From JBKPIY01 sp046730475 (lineage in GTDB: Bacteria; Actinomycetota; Thermoleophilia; Solirubrobacterales; 70-9), in contig JBKPIY010000035.1 of the NCBI GenBank assembly GCA_046730475.1, forward strand, positions 1 through 21,470: a stretch of DNA of 21,470 bases, read 5' to 3'. Shown one piece after another: positions 14,975-21,470 of this stretch. The position numbers and the translations under genes are program-made. The notes under the pieces were generated by a model. The model had not been told where the DNA came from and did not search any database. It saw nothing but the letters and a program-made list of their open reading frames with translations. Numbering within the stretch: position 1 is the first letter of the stretch; the number at the start of each line of letters is the position of its first letter.

Positions 14975-15583
14975 ATGGCCCCGAGGTTCACCTACATCGA
15001 CGCCCAGGGTGACACCCGGCTGAAGGCCTGGGCCCTGCCGGTGGTGGTGGCCGCGATCACCCTCCCGATCGTCGCCTCGTTCCTGGTGCTGAACGGCGCC
15101 GTGGGGCTCGCGGTCACGGCGCTGGTGGCCGTGACGGTCGTCGTGATCGCCGCCCGCAGCCGTCCGTTTCGGGCGATGGAGGTCGCCGCGCCGGCGGGCA
15201 AGGGCCGGCGGGTGCTGGTGCTGGCCCCGGTGGAGCTCGAGGCGCCGACCGCCGAGCGGGTGGCGAAGCTCGCCGCCGACGCCGAAGACGTCCGGATCCT
15301 GGTCCCGGTCCGAAGCGCTCGCCTCGATCGGTGGCTGTCCGCCGAGGACAGGGCCCGCGACGAAGCCGAGCGTCGGTTGGCGCGATCGGCAGGGGCCCTG
15401 ACCGCCGCCGGGCTCCCGGTCAGCGGCTCGGTGGGCGACAGCGACCCTATCCAGGCGGTCGAGGACGAGCTTCGCTCGTTCGCCGCCAGCGAGGTGGTCG
15501 TCGTCACCGACGCGGACGCCGAGAAGTCGGTCGAGCGGCTCCGCAACCGCCTGGCTCTGCCGCTGACCCGGGTCCCTGCCTGA
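14975..15583 (+). CDS. Two-helix membrane protein with a possible Usp-like cytosolic domain, function unknown
   Basis: A 202-residue protein I do not recognise. After a polar N-terminus come two hydrophobic segments (about 20-39, WALPVVVAAITLPIVASFLV, and about 42-60) and a short basic stretch (ARSRPFR). A soluble alpha/beta domain (about 75-202) follows, with strand RRVLVLAPV, strand VRILVPV, a charged helix, strand VSGSVGDSDP, a helix and strand EVVVVTDAD. This order resembles half of a universal stress protein or another Rossmann-like fold, but the ATP-binding GxxGxGxxxS/T motif is missing. The ATG at 14975 is the only start, since TAG occurs in frame just upstream (14963-14965). AGGAGG (14956-14961) lies 13 nt upstream, rather far. 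It is transcribed divergently from hadA and convergently with lepA. Confidence 0.75.
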   Translation: MAPRFTYIDAQGDTRLKAWALPVVVAAITLPIVASFLVLNGAVGLAVTALVAVTVVVIAARSRPFRAMEVAAPAGKGRRVLVLAPVELEAPTAERVAKLAADAEDVRILVPVRSARLDRWLSAEDRARDEAERRLARSAGALTAAGLPVSGSVGDSDPIQAVEDELRSFAASEVVVVTDADAEKSVERLRNRLALPLTRVPA

Positions 15584-15650
15584 TCCCGAAACTCGTCTTG
15601 GCCGCCGCGACGTCAGGCGCCGCGAGGCCGACGGCGCGGACCTCCCCGGC
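15584..15650. other. Short convergent gap between the membrane protein gene and lepA
   Basis: Sixty-seven bases between two facing stop codons. The sequence is GC rich with short self-complementary stretches (for example around GGCGCCGCGAGG). I see no T-tract of a classical intrinsic terminator on either strand and no gene. Confidence 0.6.
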
Positions 15651-17447
<1,797 letters not shown>

Positions 17448-17468
17448 CGGGGCGATCAAGGGTAGGAC

Positions 17469-19361
17469 CTAGATCCGCCGCACCAGGCGCCAGATCTGCT
17501 CGACCTCGGGCACCCGAAGGAGGGTGACCGCGGAGAAGTAGATCGCGCCGCCCGCGAGGAGGCCGCCGCCGAGCGACACGAGCTGGCCGCCGAGGCCGCG
17601 GCCGAGGGCGGCGTCGAGGCCGCTCCAGGTGACCCAGGCCGCCCCCGCGAGGGCGGCGGCCGCGATCGTCACCCGGATCGAGGTGTCGATCAGCCGCCCG
17701 AGCTCGATCCCTCCCAGCTGGCGGCGCAGGATCACCGCCTGGGCGCCGACGCTCGAGACGGTGGCGATCACCGTGCCGGCAACCACCCCCGCCACCCCGA
17801 ACGGTGAGTAGAGGACAGCCGAGGCGATCACATCGACCACCAGGTTGGCGGCCGCGATCGCGGTGGGGATCCAGGGACGCTGAAGGCTGAAGAAGGTGCG
17901 GGTGAGGAGCAGGTAGAGGCCGTTGAAGGGAAGCGAGAAGGCGAACCAGAAGAGCGCCGTCGCCACCAGGTCGGTCTGGGAGGCGTCGAAGGCGCCGCGC
18001 TGGTAGACGAGACGGATCATCGGCACCGAGAGGACCAGGATCGCGGCGGCCGCCGGGACCAGGAGGAGGACGATCTGGCGCATGCCGTTCGCCATCGTCG
18101 AGCGCAGGTCGCCGTAGGCGCCGCGGGCGGCGAACCGTGCCAGGGTCGGGAAGATCACCGTCGCCACCGCCACCGAGAAGACCCCCTGCGGCAGCATGTA
18201 GACGCGGAAGGCCTTGTCGATCGCCGCCGGCGCCCGGTCGGAGACGAGGGTGCCGAAGATGCTGTTGATGAGAAGGTCGAAGTTGATCAGTCCGAGGCTG
18301 AGCGTTACCGGCAGCATCAGGAGCAGCACCTGGCGGACGTCGGCGGAGCGGGCCGCCCGGCGCAGCTTCACGCGCCAGTCGAGCTTGAACGGCGTGTGGC
18401 GCAGGTCCCAGGCCGGGATCGCGAGCTGGATCACGGTCCCGACCAGGACTCCGATTGCGTACGCGTAGATCCGGTTCTTCTCCGAGAAGGCCGGGGCCAA
18501 GAGGACGAGGACGGCGATGATCGCCACGTTCCAGAAGAACGGGGAGACCGCGAAGGCGGCGAATCGGTCGTAGCTGTTCAGCACCCCCACGACGATCCCC
18601 GTGACTCCGAGCAGGATCAGGATCGGGAACAGGATCTGGGAGAGGGTGACCGTGAGATCGAGCAGGGTGCCCGAGAAGCCCGGGGCGAAGATCGGAACGA
18701 TCAGCGGGGCGGCGAGGACGAAGATTGCGGTGATCGCCCCGAGCAGCAGGGTGACGAGGAAGATCATCGTCGAGGCGAGCCGGAAGGCCTCGCGCTTGTT
18801 GCCCTTCTCGAGCTGCTCCATGAACACCGGGACAAAGGCGGCCTGGATGGCGGCGTCGGCGAACAGGCTGCGGACCAGGTTGGGCACCTGGAAGGCGATC
18901 GTGAACGCCGACATCGGACCCTTGACCCCGAAGTAGCTCGCGGCGACGATCTCGCGGACGAGGCCGGCGACCCGCGAGAAGGCGGTCGCGATCGAGAAGA
19001 ACAGGGTGGATCGACCGAGGCGCCCCTCGCGCTCGAGCGGCTCGGGCGCCTCGAACGGGCGCAACGGGCGCGGGGCGGGTATCGCCATGAACGTGTCGGT
19101 GTCCATCGAGAGCGCGTCGTAGCGGGGGGTGCGCCGAGCCTGGAGCTCGGCTCGGCGCCGGCGCCCGTCCTCCGGCTCCAGGCCGGGGTTGAACGAGCGC
19201 CCATCGGCGGGCTCGGCGCTCCAGGGATCGAAGGGCTTTCCTTGCGGCTCTGGGGCGCCGGCCGAGCTTGACTGTTCGTCGGGGCGTTCCACTACGCGCT
19301 CAGGATGACGGGCGGGGTCCGGCTGGGCCGTGCGGCCGATGCGGCGATTCCTTATAGTCAT
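17469..19361 (-). CDS. murJ: Lipid II flippase MurJ (MviN family)
   Basis: Integral membrane protein that moves lipid II across the cytoplasmic membrane for peptidoglycan synthesis. Family signatures are TAFSRVAGLVREIVAASYFG, FQVPNLVRSLFADAAIQAAFVPVF and RVYMLPQGVFSVAVATVIFPTLAR, with about 14 hydrophobic segments over the remaining length. The ATG at 19361 gives 630 residues. The core begins near GRSTLFFSIATAFSR, so a start at 19106 or 19088 would give about 540 residues, nearer the family norm. The extra N-terminus is rich in Pro, Glu and Arg, and part of it (HPERVVERPDEQ) is translated from a repeat at 19271-19310. None of the starts has an SD. The core identity is firm and the start is not. 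Confidence 0.92.
   Translation of the reverse strand: MTIRNRRIGRTAQPDPARHPERVVERPDEQSSSAGAPEPQGKPFDPWSAEPADGRSFNPGLEPEDGRRRRAELQARRTPRYDALSMDTDTFMAIPAPRPLRPFEAPEPLEREGRLGRSTLFFSIATAFSRVAGLVREIVAASYFGVKGPMSAFTIAFQVPNLVRSLFADAAIQAAFVPVFMEQLEKGNKREAFRLASTMIFLVTLLLGAITAIFVLAAPLIVPIFAPGFSGTLLDLTVTLSQILFPILILLGVTGIVVGVLNSYDRFAAFAVSPFFWNVAIIAVLVLLAPAFSEKNRIYAYAIGVLVGTVIQLAIPAWDLRHTPFKLDWRVKLRRAARSADVRQVLLLMLPVTLSLGLINFDLLINSIFGTLVSDRAPAAIDKAFRVYMLPQGVFSVAVATVIFPTLARFAARGAYGDLRSTMANGMRQIVLLLVPAAAAILVLSVPMIRLVYQRGAFDASQTDLVATALFWFAFSLPFNGLYLLLTRTFFSLQRPWIPTAIAAANLVVDVIASAVLYSPFGVAGVVAGTVIATVSSVGAQAVILRRQLGGIELGRLIDTSIRVTIAAAALAGAAWVTWSGLDAALGRGLGGQLVSLGGGLLAGGAIYFSAVTLLRVPEVEQIWRLVRRI
19271..19310. 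repeat. Dispersed 'HPER' type repeat within the murJ upstream/N-terminal region
   Basis: The sequence CACTACGCGCTCAGGATGAC (19290-19309) matches a short element I recall as widespread in environmental bacterial genomes (CTTCGACT-x-CGCTCAGGATGAC), usually intergenic. When translated on the other strand it gives the familiar spurious peptide HPER. Here it encodes HPERVVERPDEQ at the start of the murJ frame. A related-looking GATCGAAGGGCTTTCC lies nearby at 19227-19242. Only one copy is in this window, so the repeat call rests on memory of the family. Confidence 0.5.
19353..19358 (+). promoter_or_regulatory. -10 box (TATAGT) of rpsT
   Basis: TATAGT lies 35 nt before the rpsT ATG and would give a leader of roughly 28 nt. 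There is no clear -35. The box overlaps the first codons of the longest murJ reading frame, which is a mild argument for a shorter murJ. Confidence 0.45.
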
Positions 19362-19366
19362 TCGCC

Positions 19367-19381
19367 GCCCGCCCCGCGGGC
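19367..19381 (+). promoter_or_regulatory. GC hairpin in the short rpsT leader
   Basis: GCCCGC-CCC-GCGGGC forms a perfect 6-bp stem with a 3-base loop, ending 12 nt before the rpsT ATG. No SD is present between the hairpin and the ATG. It occupies most of the predicted 5' leader and could control translation or stability of the S20 message. Confidence 0.35.
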
Positions 19382-19393
19382 ACTCTCTTTCGC

Positions 19394-19669
19394 ATGGCCA
19401 ACATCGCCTCACAGAAGAAGCGGATCGCGCGCTCCGAGCGCGAGCGACTGGAGAACAGGCGCCTCACCAGCTCGGTGAAGACCTACTTCCGGCGCCTCCA
19501 GGATGCCGTCAGCTCCGGCGAGGCGGACAGGGCCGAGGCCGAGCACAAGGCGCTCGTCTCCCGGATCGACGTGGCGGTCCGGAAGGGCGCCCTGCATCGG
19601 AACACCGGCGCCCGCAAGAAGGCCCGCGCCGCGCGCCTTCGCGCTGGCGGGGGCAGCGCGAGCGGCTAG
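19394..19669 (+). CDS. rpsT: 30S ribosomal protein S20
   Basis: Primary-binding 16S rRNA protein of 91 residues, normal for S20. It starts MANIASQKKRIARSERERLEN, the standard family opening, with SSVKTYFRRL and AVRKGALHRNTGARKKARAARL later. It is strongly basic and helical. The ATG has no SD; a TATAGT promoter and a GC hairpin precede it. It is the only plus-strand gene between two minus-strand genes (murJ divergent, holA convergent). Its TAG stop overlaps the holA stop through CTAG (19666-19669). Confidence 0.97.
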   Translation: MANIASQKKRIARSERERLENRRLTSSVKTYFRRLQDAVSSGEADRAEAEHKALVSRIDVAVRKGALHRNTGARKKARAARLRAGGGSASG

Positions 19670-20649
19670 GCCGCCGGGACGTCGCCGGCGGCTCGCCGGA
19701 GGGCGAGGGTGAACGCGACCACCTCGTCGTAGTCCGCGCCCCCCCGCGACCAGACCTCGAGGTCGGCGATCGCGCAGATCGCGGCCCCGATCTCCTCGGG
19801 CGAGCGCCCCTTCACCCGCGACACCAGCATCCGGGCGGCGTACGGATGCATCGACAGCCCCGAGGCGACCTCCTTCGGGGGCCTCCCCGCCTCCAGCTCG
19901 CGCGCCGCCCGCAGCGCCTTTGCGAGGCGCGGGGCCAGCGAGTAGACGATCCGCGGGAGCGCCTCGCCCTGGGCGACGAGCTGCTCCGCCACCGCCAGCG
20001 CGCCCGCCTCGTCGCCCTCCACAAGGGCGTCGGCGAGCGACCAGATGGCGGCCTCCGAGGTGTCGGCGATCATCGCCTCGAGGTCCTCGGCCGTCACCGT
20101 CCCCCCCGGGCCGGCCCACAGCGCCAGGCGCTCGAGCTCGCTGCGGAGCCGGAGCGGCCTGGAGCCGAGCCTGTCGACGACCAGCCGGGCGGCCTCGGGG
20201 GTGAGCTCGAAGCCGAGGGTCCGGGCGTCCGCCGCCAGCCGCTTCGGGAGCTCCCGCCCCTTCGGCGCCTCGTAGGCGAGGACCTCACCGCCGGCTCCCT
20301 CCACCGCCTCGACGAGGGGCGCCGGGGGCTTGCCGTGGGCGACCAGGACGACCACCGTGTCGGGGGCAATCGACCCGAGCCCGGACCTGACCCGCTCGAG
20401 GTCTCCCCTCCCCCACCCTTCGACGCCGTCGGCGAGCAGGTAGCGCCGCGACGCGGTCAGCGACATCGTCGCCAGGGCGCCGAGGAAGACCTCGGCGTCG
20501 GGCGCCCGCCCTCCCTCGGCGGCCGCGAGGCGCTCCAGCGCGCCCGGGCCGCCCTCGCGCTCGGCCCGGGAGCGAAGCCGCGCACAGGCGGTGGCGATCT
20601 TCGCCTCGTCGCCGCCAGCGATCAGGTAGGCGGGCTTGATCTCGGCCAC
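19666..20649 (-). CDS. holA: DNA polymerase III delta subunit
   Basis: Clamp-loader subunit that opens the sliding clamp. The protein has 327 residues, typical for HolA. The opening YLIAGGDE, the RRYLLADGVEGW strand, VVVLVAHGKP, and ELTPEAARLVVDRLGSRPLRLRSELERL followed by EDLEAMIADTSEAAIWSLADAL fit the delta-subunit AAA+-like fold and helical collar domain. As in other delta subunits there is no functional P-loop. The start is the GTG at 20649, without SD but with TACACT 6 nt upstream. The comEC-holA-rpsT arrangement is conserved and supports the assignment. Confidence 0.92.
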   Translation of the reverse strand: MAEIKPAYLIAGGDEAKIATACARLRSRAEREGGPGALERLAAAEGGRAPDAEVFLGALATMSLTASRRYLLADGVEGWGRGDLERVRSGLGSIAPDTVVVLVAHGKPPAPLVEAVEGAGGEVLAYEAPKGRELPKRLAADARTLGFELTPEAARLVVDRLGSRPLRLRSELERLALWAGPGGTVTAEDLEAMIADTSEAAIWSLADALVEGDEAGALAVAEQLVAQGEALPRIVYSLAPRLAKALRAARELEAGRPPKEVASGLSMHPYAARMLVSRVKGRSPEEIGAAICAIADLEVWSRGGADYDEVVAFTLALRRAAGDVPAA

Positions 20650-20655
20650 GGGGCG

Positions 20656-20661
20656 AGTGTA
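20656..20661 (-). promoter_or_regulatory. -10 box (TACACT) of holA, probable leaderless start
   Basis: TACACT on the minus strand is followed by CGCCCC and the holA GTG. It lies in the 25-bp gap after comEC, so holA could be expressed independently of comEC. No -35 match is seen. Confidence 0.4.
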
Positions 20662-20674
20662 TTCGGGCCCACGG

Positions 20675-21470
20675 TCATCGCTTCACCGTCCAGCCACTCG
20701 GGCCTGCGTCGATCGTCACCGTCCCCACCCGGTCGGTGCGCAGGGTGGGCACCCGGTGGCGGCGGAGCTCACCGAGGACCTGGGCGGTCGGATGGCCGTA
20801 CGGGTTTCCGGCGCCGACCGAGATCACGGCAAGCTTGGGGACGATCCGGTCGAGCAGCCGGCCGAGGCCGGAGTCCTGGGACCCGTGATGGGCGACCTTG
20901 AGCACGTCGACCGGCCCCGGGTCGATCGGGACCGCCTCGGCCTCGGCGTCGGCGGTGAGCAGGATCGAGAAATGTCGCCACGCCGCGAGGATCACCAGGG
21001 CGACGTCGTTGGGCTCCTCGACGGGGCCGGCGAGCAGCTCCCGGGGCGGCCAGAGGACCTCAAGGAGCAGGTCACCGTCGCGAACCCGATCGCCCTCGGC
21101 AAGGGGGGCGAGGCCGCTGCCGGCTCCCCGCGCAGCAGCCAGCAGATCAGGGCCGAGCCGCCCGAAGGCGAAGCGGCGGACGCGCAAGGAGCGCAGCACC
21201 CCGAACGCCCCGCCGGCGTGGTCGGCCTGGTCGTGGGTGACGACGAGGGCGTCGAGCGAGTCGACCCCCTGCGCCCGGAGCTCCTCGCCGACGTCGGCGT
21301 CAGCGGGGCCCGCGTCGACCAGGACCGGATCGGCGCCGGGGGGGTCGAGGAGGATCGAGTCGCCCTGGCCGACGTCGAGGATTCGGACGCGGAGGTCGCC
21401 CGCCGCAGGGCCGCCGACTTCCCCCGGCGCCGCGACGGCGGCGGCCAGCGCCGCCGCGACGGCGGCGGCG
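20675..21470 (-). CDS. comEC: ComEC/Rec2-type competence protein, C-terminal metallo-beta-lactamase domain (5' end outside the window)
   Basis: The frame is open to the right edge, giving at least 265 residues. After an Ala-rich stretch at the edge it reads RILDVGQGDSILL, LVDAGP, VVTHDQADHAGG, WPP, NDVALVI, LKVAHHGSQDS and NPYGHPTAQVL. These are the ordered signatures of the ComEC C-terminal beta-lactamase-like domain, proposed to degrade the non-transforming DNA strand. The motif THDQADHAGG keeps the metal-binding T-H-x3-D-H pattern. A shorter reading from 21199 would lose the first metal motif, so the gene clearly extends upstream. The membrane channel part, if present, lies outside. Position next to holA supports ComEC over a stand-alone hydrolase. 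Confidence 0.85.
   Translation of the reverse strand, partial: AAAVAAALAAAVAAPGEVGGPAAGDLRVRILDVGQGDSILLDPPGADPVLVDAGPADADVGEELRAQGVDSLDALVVTHDQADHAGGAFGVLRSLRVRRFAFGRLGPDLLAAARGAGSGLAPLAEGDRVRDGDLLLEVLWPPRELLAGPVEEPNDVALVILAAWRHFSILLTADAEAEAVPIDPGPVDVLKVAHHGSQDSGLGRLLDRIVPKLAVISVGAGNPYGHPTAQVLGELRRHRVPTLRTDRVGTVTIDAGPSGWTVKR

Overview
The window is a chromosomal segment of a very GC-rich bacterium. The order comEC-holA-rpsT-lepA-hrcA-dnaJ-phoH-ybeY-era resembles the block found in Actinobacteria, and the GTG/TTG starts, weak Shine-Dalgarno (SD) signals and TANNNT boxes just before start codons also fit. My best guess is a deep-branching actinobacterium such as class Thermoleophilia. That placement is inference from gene order and composition; no rRNA or other marker is present. 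I see no phage, transposase, CRISPR, toxin-antitoxin or defence genes, no tRNA or rRNA, and no gene-free stretch longer than about 80 bases.

Region 1 (1-2655): the start of a trpF-like gene (minus) whose reading loses family similarity after about 28 core residues, a cyclopropane/10-methyl fatty-acid synthase-type methyltransferase (plus), and a membrane-anchored HtrA protease (minus). The last two converge and share a CTAG stop overlap. Region 2 (2712-7347): a leftward hisIE-trpE-trpG-trpD-trpC operon making tryptophan precursors from chorismate and PRPP, headed by a fused histidine enzyme. Region 3 (7403-14000): a leftward run hrcA-dnaJ-prmA-murI-yqeY-phoH-ybeY-era covering heat-shock control, ribosome and RNA maturation, and glutamate racemisation for peptidoglycan.

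Region 4 (14040-15583): a two-gene MaoC-fold dehydratase pair (hadA/hadB type, minus) and a divergent, unrecognised two-helix membrane protein with a possible Usp-like domain (plus). Region 5 (15651-21470): leftward lepA and murJ, rightward rpsT (ribosomal protein S20), and leftward holA (DNA polymerase III delta) and the C-terminal part of a ComEC-type DNA-uptake protein that runs off the window.

The block is mainly housekeeping. The most interesting points are regulatory or structural. Several transcription-unit heads have a -10-like TANNNT box 6-10 nt before the start codon, which suggests leaderless mRNAs. The long N-terminal extension of murJ contains an environmental-genome 'HPER' type repeat. 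A 35-bp direct repeat forms the tail of the methyltransferase gene. The trpF remnant raises the question of whether a PriA-type enzyme covers that step. I did not find a clearly new multi-gene system.
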